Assembly: GCA_039714735.1 (NCBI GenBank)
Contig: JBDLIT010000033.1
Span: 1 to 31,494 of the forward strand
Direction: 5' to 3'
Length of the DNA stretch: 31,494 nucleotides
DNA from: JASJBU01 sp039714735
GTDB lineage: Bacteria > Pseudomonadota > Gammaproteobacteria > Chromatiales > Chromatiaceae
The notes under the pieces were generated by a model that was given only the letters and a program-made list of their open reading frames with translations, searched no databases and was not told the DNA's origin. Of the stretch, positions 1 to 6,535 are shown one piece after another. The position numbers and the translations under genes are program-made. Each line of letters begins with the position of its first letter. The first letter of the stretch is position 1.

Positions 1-46
1 ACCCTGGGCGGGATTTCAGTACATGGTTTTGGACGTATCGCTTTAA
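1..46 (+). CDS. C-terminal tail of an upstream gene cut by the window edge (tentative)
   Basis: In the frame starting at base 2 the sequence reads as a 14-residue tail ending in LDVSL, with a stop at 44-46. A good ribosome binding site for the next gene (GGAGG, 52-56) lies just after this stop, which favours this frame. A second open frame starts at base 1 and stops at 64-66, overlapping the next ATG by one base; it cannot be excluded. Nothing in so short a piece identifies the protein. By context (membrane cytochrome b downstream, TtrS/TtrR and SoxB nearby) a multihaem tetrathionate-reductase-like cytochrome is one guess, but this is inference only. Confidence 0.35.
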   Translation, partial: PWAGFQYMVLDVSL

Positions 47-65
47 GAAATCGGAGGAAAGGTTA

Positions 66-662
66 ATGTCAAATGAGATGCTCTATACACGCTTTGAGCG
101 CTTGTGGCACTGGCTGCTTGCTGGACTAATCTTACCCCTGTTGATCACGGGCTTTGAGATTCATGGCGAATATACTCTCCTCGGTTTCGAACAAGCTGTG
201 GACATACATATCATATTGGCCTGGGTCATGATGGGCCTGTTGGCGTTTGTCATCTTCTGGCATATGACGACAGGAGAATGGAAACAGTATATTCCATCCA
301 GCAGGAGCAAATTGATGGCTATGCTGCGCTACTATACCGTGGATATCTTTATGGGTGGCGGTCATCCTCATCATCAGACCCGCAAAGATAAGCTGAATCC
401 TCTGCAGCGTGTGGCCTATTTAATCCTGCATGTTGTGATTACCCCTTTGACCTGGGTAAGTGGTGTTCTCTATCTCTATTACACACTATGGGATGCCTGG
501 GGTTTGTCTGGCTTAAGTCTTACTGTAGTTGCGCTTGTGCATACTGCGGCAGCGTTTCTGATGCTTTCATTTCTGATCGTGCATCTCTATCTGGCCATCA
601 CGACCAGTGAGAAGCCGTTCGGGCATGTTAAGAGCATGATCAGGGGTTATGAAAAGCAGTAG
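66..662 (+). CDS. Cytochrome b561-type membrane subunit (Ni/Fe-hydrogenase / thiosulfate reductase b-type family)
   Basis: A 198-residue integral membrane protein with about four hydrophobic spans (roughly 13-30, 46-67, 115-138 and 153-177). Histidines placed in or next to them (H15, H48, H66, H122, H159, H173) are candidate haem b ligands, as in the bacterial cytochrome b561 / Ni-hydrogenase cytochrome b family. Such subunits pass electrons between the quinone pool and a periplasmic redox partner. The start is well supported by GGAGG at 52-56. The partner is probably the upstream gene, of which only the tail may be visible. Because hypF is present 25 kb away, a hydrogenase partner is conceivable, but the TtrS/TtrR and soxB neighbours point more to sulfur-compound redox. 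Family is confident; partner is inferred. Confidence 0.85.
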   Translation: MSNEMLYTRFERLWHWLLAGLILPLLITGFEIHGEYTLLGFEQAVDIHIILAWVMMGLLAFVIFWHMTTGEWKQYIPSSRSKLMAMLRYYTVDIFMGGGHPHHQTRKDKLNPLQRVAYLILHVVITPLTWVSGVLYLYYTLWDAWGLSGLSLTVVALVHTAAAFLMLSFLIVHLYLAITTSEKPFGHVKSMIRGYEKQ

Positions 663-796
663 ATGATTATTTCATCTGGCTTTTCAATGCCTGATTCTGT
701 GCTATGCAACTCCTTGGGTTATAACCTGGATTGCGAGGTGTTAGCTTGACGAATAGACAAAAGACAACATGTTCCGCCTTGGCGCTAGACATTTTC

Positions 797-829
797 TATC
801 ACACTAAAGCTTGACCAGCTAAAGTGATA
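797..829. promoter_or_regulatory. Imperfect dyad in the 240-bp gap upstream of the porin; candidate operator
   Basis: Arms TATCAC (797-802) and GTGATA (824-829) are exact inverse complements, and inner AGCT repeats (808-811, 817-820) sit between them. The hexamer CTAAAG also occurs twice in direct orientation (804-809 and 819-824), 15 bases apart. The element ends 73 bases before the porin ATG. Such spacing suits a regulator site, possibly for the TtrR-like protein encoded 5 kb downstream, but no match to a known consensus is claimed. The rest of the gap (663-902) shows no gene and no clear terminator for the cytochrome b gene. Confidence 0.3.
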
Positions 830-902
830 TGATTCAAAAGTTTCTTGTATTCTAATTGTTGAATGCAGAATATTTATACACGTAAATTAACGGGAGTATT
901 GA

Positions 903-2267
903 ATGAACTACAAATTGAAACTGCTGCCTTTGGCCATTGCAGGTTGTATTATGGCTGCGCCGGTGGCTGCTGCGGATAACAAAGCTGCTAAGAATACGGG
1001 TACGGTCAGTGCGCAACTGAAGTCAATGGTGATTCTTGATTCTGCTGATAACGGTTATGATCCTTCAGAGGGTACTTCATATCTCGTAAAGCTGAAGTAT
1101 GAGACAGCATCCTGGAACAATATGAAGGTTGGCCTGGGATTCTACAATAATGGTGATCTGCTGAATCAGACCGATTTCGATAAGGCGAATGATTCAGACA
1201 AGCGCCTGGCAAGAGGTATGTTTGTCACAGACGATGGCTCAGAAAAGTCTCTCATGGGTGAGATGTATTTGAAGTATGACGCAGGTAAATTTGGATTCAA
1301 CGCGGGTCGTCAATTGTATGATACGCCGCTGACTAAGATTACCTATAGCACCATGCCCAATTTCCATACTGTGTTTGGAATCAATACGACTGCAGTTCCG
1401 GGACTCAAGCTGTCGCTGGACCAGGTTACTCAGATGTCCTTTGGCGCACGCGCCATGACTGACTTCGGGTTGATTGGTGAAGGAACTCAAACTGCGGGTT
1501 CAGTTGTAAGGCCAGACGTCATTGGGCAGGCTGAGTTTCACGATATCAGTCTAATTGCCACAGCAAATGATTCGGAAGAGACAAATGGTATCACCGTGCT
1601 TGGAGGCACCTATAGTGGTGTCAAAGGTCTAAAAATCTCGGCATGGGATTACTACGCGGATGACATCTCCAATACCTTCTATGCAGATGCTAATTATGGT
1701 ATGCCTGTGGGTGGTCTAAAATTGAAACTGTCTGCACAATATCTAACTCAGAGTGAGCAAGGAAGTCTCGTGGAAGATAATCCTTTCCTCCCTACAGGTA
1801 ACTTTACCGATGGCATCGACTATAATCTCTTCGGTCTCAAGGGTGTAGTAAAATGGAAAGGATTGATGGGTTTTCTCGCCTATAATAAATCCTCAGGCGA
1901 TACCGGGATGTTTAACTCCTGGGGTGGTGATCCGGCCTATACCAGTTCCATTTTTTCCAGAAACGCCTATCGTGAAAATGTCAGCGCATATAAACTCGGC
2001 GTAAAATACAGTTTCTCCAAGAAAGCCTTTGTCATGCTGAGCCACGCGGATTATGGTCAGTCTGATTCTGTCGGAAGGCTTGCAGGAATAGGTAATGTGA
2101 CGGCGTTGACTGACGCTAGAGAAACCGATCTGGTGTTTGTCGTTAAACCGATGAAGGGTTTGATGTTGAAATTGTTCCATGCCAATCGGACCAGTGAGTA
2201 CGATGGCAGCAAGGACAATGAACTTACCCAGGCTCATACCCGCTTTGTTGCGTCCTACAAATTCTAA
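903..2267 (+). CDS. Outer-membrane porin, OprD-like
   Basis: A 454-residue exported protein. Residues 1-24 form a signal peptide (KLK, hydrophobic core, VAAA before DN). The remainder is rich in alternating beta strands, and the chain ends in VASYKF with a C-terminal phenylalanine, the usual Bam-recognised end of outer-membrane barrels. The stretch around residues 134-155 (GRQLYDTPLTK and following) resembles the conserved strand/loop region of OprD-family specific porins, and the length fits that family. GGGAG at 891-895 supports the start. The gene has its own upstream gap with a dyad and is followed by a strong hairpin, so it is probably monocistronic. Between a redox cytochrome b and a TtrS/TtrR-like pair, it could be the entry route for a sulfur oxyanion; that substrate is inference. 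Confidence 0.8.
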   Translation: MNYKLKLLPLAIAGCIMAAPVAAADNKAAKNTGTVSAQLKSMVILDSADNGYDPSEGTSYLVKLKYETASWNNMKVGLGFYNNGDLLNQTDFDKANDSDKRLARGMFVTDDGSEKSLMGEMYLKYDAGKFGFNAGRQLYDTPLTKITYSTMPNFHTVFGINTTAVPGLKLSLDQVTQMSFGARAMTDFGLIGEGTQTAGSVVRPDVIGQAEFHDISLIATANDSEETNGITVLGGTYSGVKGLKISAWDYYADDISNTFYADANYGMPVGGLKLKLSAQYLTQSEQGSLVEDNPFLPTGNFTDGIDYNLFGLKGVVKWKGLMGFLAYNKSSGDTGMFNSWGGDPAYTSSIFSRNAYRENVSAYKLGVKYSFSKKAFVMLSHADYGQSDSVGRLAGIGNVTALTDARETDLVFVVKPMKGLMLKLFHANRTSEYDGSKDNELTQAHTRFVASYKF

Positions 2268-2288
2268 CCCTACTGGTTAGTAGTAGTT

Positions 2289-2320
2289 GCCTCCCGGAAT
2301 GTATATTCTCTCCGGGAGGC
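2289..2320 (+). terminator. Strong hairpin after the porin gene
   Basis: A perfect 10-bp stem (GCCTCCCGGA at 2289-2298 with TCCGGGAGGC at 2311-2320) encloses a 12-base loop, 22 bases after the porin stop. No proper T-run follows (GGCGCTCTCTATCTTT), so it may work as a weak intrinsic terminator, a pause, or a 3'-end stabiliser of porin mRNA. Confidence 0.6.
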
Positions 2321-2345
2321 GGCGCTCTCTATCTTTCAAATCATC

Positions 2346-2360
2346 ATTTAGCAGGTTATG
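2346..2360 (+). repeat. Left copy of a gene-flanking inverted repeat; covers RBS and start codon
   Basis: ATTTAGCAGGTTATG contains the probable ribosome binding bases AGCAGG and the ATG (2358-2360) of the next gene. Its inverse complement, with a 2-base insertion, recurs just after that gene's stop codon (3401-3417). Confidence 0.6.
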
Positions 2361-3398
2361 GGTTCCAGTTTAAGAGAAGTTATTAAGCACCTTTTGGACT
2401 CAATGGATGAGCGGAGGCAGCTTAAGTCCCTAGACCAGAATGCCCTGGAGATGCTGGACGGGGCTCTCGATAAAGTTATCGAGGGCACTGATAGCCGGAT
2501 TAGAGCGGTGCCGGGATACAAGCGAAAGCTCTATAAGTCCATCCTGAAATCCCTCGAATACGCCGACAGCATCGTCGAGCAGATACCGCATGCGATCGAT
2601 CTGACTCCCAAACATTTTGTCACTGACCCCTATATCAGGGCGCTTTTTCCCACCTTGGGTGGCTTGAAAAAAATCTTCAAGCAGAGCTCTGAGTTACATG
2701 ACTACTTTTCCGAATCGGAACACATCAATAATTCTGAGAGTTGTGTATTACTTTGCATGCGCAAGGAGGAGCAGACGATTCTGGGCATGGAGTTGAATGG
2801 AGAACAGGTGCGCAAGGATGTCCAACAGACCCGGGTGATGTTCTCAAATCACAGAGTCTATTCACCGGCTGAATCTGAAACCAATGCCCGCCAGGAACTG
2901 AAATGCTGTATTTTCGAGGGCCTGGTGAACAATGCGCTCGACAAGATCTCAGAGTTGCGTGCGCGAAGGCATCAACTCGAGCTTGAACAGCAAAGGCTCA
3001 ACGCCAGATTGCGCCAGCACAGCCGAGGCCCGATGCATGGTGACGATATGCAGAACATCGCCAGTGATGGTGTCAAGCTGAGAAATAAGGCGTTGGAACT
3101 GGAAAGAGTAGAGGAGGAGCTACATGCAATGGGTTATATCTCACCGGAGATCTCTCTGGATCTTGTCAACGACATTTTGAGCGAACCTGAGCAATTCGTC
3201 CATTTCAAGCGCATCTCGATCAGTCTTGACAAGGAAGGCATCAAAAGAGTTAAAGACGAACCTTCACGATCAGTCAGTCAATTGGAATTTTCTGAAGTGC
3301 AAATCAAGGGTCAACCACCACGGGTTGTGACACTGGCGAACATCAATCGAGATGAACTTGAGAAGCCCGAATCGATCTCATACGACACCATTCTATAG
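2358..3398 (+). CDS. Uncharacterised cytoplasmic coiled-coil protein (346 residues)
   Basis: I do not recognise a family. The protein is soluble by appearance: no signal peptide and no membrane span. It is mostly helical and charged in the first 90 residues (MDERR, KRKLYKSILKSLEYAD). A heptad-like region at about 193-221 (ISELRARRHQLELEQQRLNARLRQ) and another at about 240-258 suggest an antiparallel coiled coil or dimerisation stalk. The C-terminal 75 residues look like a small beta-rich domain (FVHFKRISISLDK, QIKGQPPRVVTLANI). The start codon lies inside an inverted repeat whose partner follows the stop. The gene stands alone between the porin hairpin and the ttrS-like gene hairpin. A role linked to either neighbour is possible but unsupported. 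Confidence 0.75.
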   Translation: MGSSLREVIKHLLDSMDERRQLKSLDQNALEMLDGALDKVIEGTDSRIRAVPGYKRKLYKSILKSLEYADSIVEQIPHAIDLTPKHFVTDPYIRALFPTLGGLKKIFKQSSELHDYFSESEHINNSESCVLLCMRKEEQTILGMELNGEQVRKDVQQTRVMFSNHRVYSPAESETNARQELKCCIFEGLVNNALDKISELRARRHQLELEQQRLNARLRQHSRGPMHGDDMQNIASDGVKLRNKALELERVEEELHAMGYISPEISLDLVNDILSEPEQFVHFKRISISLDKEGIKRVKDEPSRSVSQLEFSEVQIKGQPPRVVTLANINRDELEKPESISYDTIL

Positions 3399-3400
3399 TT

Positions 3401-3417
3401 CATAAGACCTGCTAAAT
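3401..3417 (-). repeat. Right copy of the gene-flanking inverted repeat
   Basis: CATAAGACCTGCTAAAT begins 3 bases after the stop of the 346-residue gene. Its reverse complement matches the left copy (2346-2360) over 11 contiguous bases plus TATG, with two extra bases between. In the mRNA it could pair with the ribosome binding site and start codon. Confidence 0.6.
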
Positions 3418-3448
3418 ACCACTCTTTTTACCAAATTAGCGCAAAATC

Positions 3449-3476
3449 AACCCCCGGCTTGCTAGAACCGAGGGTT
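3449..3476 (+). terminator. Imperfect hairpin between the 346-residue gene and the sensor kinase gene
   Basis: AACCC and CGG pair with CCG and GGGTT around a short loop (GCTAG), with one mismatch and one bulge; two further A-T pairs lie inside. No real T-run follows (TTTCACC). It could end the upstream transcript about 50 bases after its stop, or lie in the leader of the kinase gene. Function is tentative. Confidence 0.4.
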
Positions 3477-3520
3477 TCACCTAACCTTCAAGCTGTTTTT
3501 AATATAAATAGGTGCTATCC

Positions 3521-5668
3521 ATGCGGCTTCACAGAGCCATGTTCCTGTTTTGTTTATGTATTCTTTGCTCCGGTTCTGTATGGGCCGAAGCAGAACCGGT
3601 GACAATCGGAGTGTTGAGTCATCGTGGCGATCAGGTGACACGGAATATGTGGGGACTGACGGTAGACTATCTGGAGGAAGCGATACCACAGCACCAATTC
3701 CGGATACTCCCTCTGGATTTTGACGAGGTCGATCCTGCGGTTGCGGCCGGGAAGATCGATTTTGTCCTGGTCAATCCAGGTATTTATGTCAATCTGGAAG
3801 TCAAGTATCGCGTCTCGCGGATTGCCACCCTGTATAACCGGAGAGGTGACGTGCCGTATAAGATATTCGGGGGGGTCATTTTCACCCGACAAAGTCATCC
3901 GGATATCCACACATTGATAGATTTGCGTGATCGCTCTCTGATGGCAGTGGATGCAACATCCCTGGGTGGATTTCAGATGGCCTGGCGTGAAATGAATGCC
4001 GTGGGGCTAGACCCCTATGAGGATCTGAGTCGATTGGAATTCGGCGGTATCCATGACCGGGTGGTCACGTCGGTGCGTGATGGTTTGGTGGATGCAGGCA
4101 CGGTGCGTACCGACATTCTCGAGAGAATGTCTTTGGCGGGTGAAATAGACCTCTCAGAGTTCCGGATTATCAACCCGCAGACAGATCCTGAATTTCCATT
4201 CGTGCACAGTACGAGACTTTATCCTGAGTGGCCCTTCAGCAAGGTTGCCCATACACCCAATGAGCTGGCTGAGCAGGTTGCAGTGGCGCTGTTGAAAATG
4301 CCCCAGGATCATCCCGCAGCGATTGCCGGTAAATATGCCGGTTGGAGTATTCCACTCGATTACCAGCCTGTGCATGAGCTATTTAAGGAACTGGTGCTGT
4401 CCCCCTATGAGGATCTGGGGAAATTTACCTTATTTGATGCAATCAAGCGTTATTGGTATTGGTTGTTGGCTGGCCTGGTGATCCTTCTATTCATGGTGAT
4501 CATGACGTTGTGGGTGCTAAGACTCAATAGAGAGTTGAAAAAAACCCAGAAACGGCTTGAGCATCAACATGAGCTGATTCTTGACTCTGTGGCGGATGGT
4601 ATTTACGGGGTCGATTTACACGGCAATTCGACTTTCTTTAACCGTGCAGCTGAAAAGCTGACCGGTTGGAGTGCGGAGGATGTTATTGGTAAAAACCAAC
4701 ATCAACTGCTACATCATACCCATGCTGATGGAACACCCTATGACTTCAGCGATTGTCCTGTTTACCAGACATTCTGCGATAACCAGCCAAGGTTTATCTC
4801 TGAAGATCTCTTTTGGAAGATCGATGGAAGCAGTTTTCCCGTGGAGTACAGCAGCACGCCCATCAGGGATGAGAAAGGTGAGACAATTGGCAGCGTCGTG
4901 GTATTTCGGGACATTGCAGAACAGAAGCAGGCCGAGGAGGACGCCCGCCAGCATCAGGTTGAATTGGCGCGGGTTGCCCGCCTGAGTACGCTTGGTGAAA
5001 TGGCTTCAGGCATTGCCCATGAGCTCAATCAACCCCTCACTGCGATTTCCACCAATGCCCAGGCCAGCATACGGCTGTTGGAATCCAATAACCCGGATAC
5101 CAATGTCTGCGTGGATGTTATGGATCGCATCGCTGCCCAGGCCGATCGGGCTGGGGAGATTATCCGGCAGTTGCGCCGCTTTGTACGTAAGGAACCACTG
5201 GAGCGATCAAAAGTCGATATCAATTCCCTGGTCAATGCGGTGGTCGTGCTCATCAGGCCGGAACTAAGACGAGAGAATGTCAGATTGAGTTTGCAGCTTG
5301 ATGCAAGACTGCCCGGCGTCGCCGTACAACCCATCCAGATTGAACAGGTCATACTCAACCTGGCAAGAAACTCCATTGAGGCATTGAGCGAGGTTTCCGT
5401 AACTGCGCGAAATCTGATGATTCAGACCAGCAGAGTGGAACTCGAAGGCATTCGGGTGACGGTAAGAGACAGTGGACCGGGGCTTAAACCGGAGCTGATC
5501 GACCATCTGTTCGATCCCTTCGTCACCAGCAAACCAGATGGTATGGGATTGGGCCTCTCCATCAGCCATGGGATCATCGAGGCGCATGGTGGTAAACTCA
5601 TCTCTATAAGCCCCACAGGAGGTGGCGCGGAATTCTCTTTCTTTTTACCCTTGCACCAGGATTCCTGA
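3521..5668 (+). CDS. ttrS: TtrS/ThsS-like sensor histidine kinase with PhnD-type periplasmic domain
   Basis: A 715-residue membrane sensor. Residues 1-22 are a signal peptide (ending VWA). About 27-290 is a PhnD-like substrate-binding domain (VTIGVLSHRGDQ at its start), 311-334 a membrane span, 350-465 a PAS domain, then HisKA with phospho-acceptor H500 in GIAHELNQPL, and a HATPase with N box NLARNSIEAL, DSGPGL and GMGLGLS. This order is that of TtrS (tetrathionate) and the thiosulfate sensor ThsS. I chose ATG 3521, which has AGG ten bases upstream, over a GTG three codons earlier. The response regulator follows after 4 bases and soxB comes next, so the ligand is probably thiosulfate or tetrathionate, although binding residues cannot be read from sequence alone. 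The ttrS symbol indicates family, not proven ligand. Confidence 0.85.
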   Translation: MRLHRAMFLFCLCILCSGSVWAEAEPVTIGVLSHRGDQVTRNMWGLTVDYLEEAIPQHQFRILPLDFDEVDPAVAAGKIDFVLVNPGIYVNLEVKYRVSRIATLYNRRGDVPYKIFGGVIFTRQSHPDIHTLIDLRDRSLMAVDATSLGGFQMAWREMNAVGLDPYEDLSRLEFGGIHDRVVTSVRDGLVDAGTVRTDILERMSLAGEIDLSEFRIINPQTDPEFPFVHSTRLYPEWPFSKVAHTPNELAEQVAVALLKMPQDHPAAIAGKYAGWSIPLDYQPVHELFKELVLSPYEDLGKFTLFDAIKRYWYWLLAGLVILLFMVIMTLWVLRLNRELKKTQKRLEHQHELILDSVADGIYGVDLHGNSTFFNRAAEKLTGWSAEDVIGKNQHQLLHHTHADGTPYDFSDCPVYQTFCDNQPRFISEDLFWKIDGSSFPVEYSSTPIRDEKGETIGSVVVFRDIAEQKQAEEDARQHQVELARVARLSTLGEMASGIAHELNQPLTAISTNAQASIRLLESNNPDTNVCVDVMDRIAAQADRAGEIIRQLRRFVRKEPLERSKVDINSLVNAVVVLIRPELRRENVRLSLQLDARLPGVAVQPIQIEQVILNLARNSIEALSEVSVTARNLMIQTSRVELEGIRVTVRDSGPGLKPELIDHLFDPFVTSKPDGMGLGLSISHGIIEAHGGKLISISPTGGGAEFSFFLPLHQDS

Positions 5669-5672
5669 CACC

Positions 5673-6287
5673 ATGGAAAAACTTACCCCAAATGTCTTTG
5701 TTGTTGACGACGACGAAGAGGTGCGCAATGGACTCAAGTTACTGCTCGAATCCGTGGGATTGCCCGTTGTCTGCTACGCATCGGCCCCTGACTATCTGAG
5801 AGGATTCGATGCCAGCCTGCCGGGTTGTCTGGTCGTGGACATCCGCATGCCGGGCATGAGTGGATTGGATATGCAGGAGAAGCTGGCCAAGGAACCCATC
5901 CACCCCCCGGTGATCGTGATTTCTGGACATGGTGACGTGCCGATGGCGGTTCGGGCGGTTAAAGCGGGAGCTGTTGACTTCATTGAAAAGCCATTTCGTG
6001 ACCAGATTCTGTTAGACAGTGTCCACCGGGCCATAGAGATGGATGCAAAGCAGCGCGGAGAGGCTTCAAGATTGTCTGATATTCGTGAGCGTCTGGACCT
6101 GTTGACCCCTAGAGAGAAGGAGGTTCTGCAGCTGGTGGTGATCGGCCGAAGGAACAAAAATATTTCGGAAGAATTGGGTATCACGCTCTCCACGGTAGAG
6201 GCGCATCGTTCCCGAGTCATGGAAAAGATGGAGGCTGATTCCCTATCACAATTGATGCGTATGATGCTTTCCTTGGAGCAGGATTGA
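5673..6287 (+). CDS. ttrR: TtrR/FixJ-like response regulator (receiver plus LuxR HTH)
   Basis: A 204-residue two-domain regulator. The receiver (about 7-120) has the acidic cluster VDDDEE at 11-16, phospho-acceptor D56 in VVDIRMPG, S84 and K106 in FIEKPF. The C-terminal LuxR/FixJ helix-turn-helix (about 140-200) begins LTPREKEVLQL and contains STVEAHRSRVMEKM. ATG 5673 lies 4 bases after the kinase stop; a GTG at 5622 would extend the protein into the kinase tail with residues no FixJ-type receiver needs, so it was not used. It is the cognate partner of the upstream kinase. The promoters of soxB and of the porin are likely targets, since both intergenic gaps carry dyads; this regulon is inferred. 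Confidence 0.88.
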   Translation: MEKLTPNVFVVDDDEEVRNGLKLLLESVGLPVVCYASAPDYLRGFDASLPGCLVVDIRMPGMSGLDMQEKLAKEPIHPPVIVISGHGDVPMAVRAVKAGAVDFIEKPFRDQILLDSVHRAIEMDAKQRGEASRLSDIRERLDLLTPREKEVLQLVVIGRRNKNISEELGITLSTVEAHRSRVMEKMEADSLSQLMRMMLSLEQD

Positions 6288-6333
6288 GGAAAACCGCAAT
6301 GCAGCATGGTGCATCTGTCTATTTTCTTTAAGT

Positions 6334-6356
6334 AACAATTAGTTAGATAATTATCT
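6334..6356. promoter_or_regulatory. AT-rich palindrome and motif shared with the porin promoter, upstream of soxB
   Basis: A perfect 12-bp palindrome AGATAATTATCT lies at 6345-6356, preceded by AACAATTAG (6334-6342). The latter is the exact reverse complement of CTAATTGTT found at 852-860, just upstream of the porin. Both sit in gaps next to genes that the TtrR-like regulator might control. A 9-base match in AT-rich DNA is weak evidence. The remainder of the 248-bp gap (6288-6535) shows no gene and no terminator. Confidence 0.3.
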
Positions 6357-6461
6357 TTCGCGATTTGCTCGAGGGAAGTATGGCTATCTCAAGATTTCCT
6401 GAAAAACAGATATAAAACTTCACCCGTTGAGCGGTGCTAAGCGATCCGACAACATGGCTTG

Positions 6462-6491
6462 TTGCGAATAGCGTTTCGAAAAGAATATAAC
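6462..6491 (+). promoter_or_regulatory. soxB: Possible sigma-70 promoter for soxB
   Basis: TTGCGA (6462-6467) and TATAAC (6486-6491) are separated by 18 bases and end 44 bases before the soxB ATG. Matches are moderate (TTGCGA against TTGACA, TATAAC against TATAAT), so this is a candidate only. Confidence 0.35.
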
Positions 6492-6535
6492 TTGAGCCAC
6501 TGAGCTCTTTTCAAGACCTTGGAGGATGAGAAACC

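Noticed and set aside
66..662. Hydrogenase cytochrome b subunit linked to hypF
   Set aside because: The gene is 25 kb from hypF with no hydrogenase subunits near, and the immediate context is sulfur metabolism. Not excluded, only less likely.
5622..5672. GTG-initiated extension of the TtrR-like regulator
   Set aside because: It lies within the kinase tail and adds residues before the normal receiver start; ATG 5673 fits the operon spacing.
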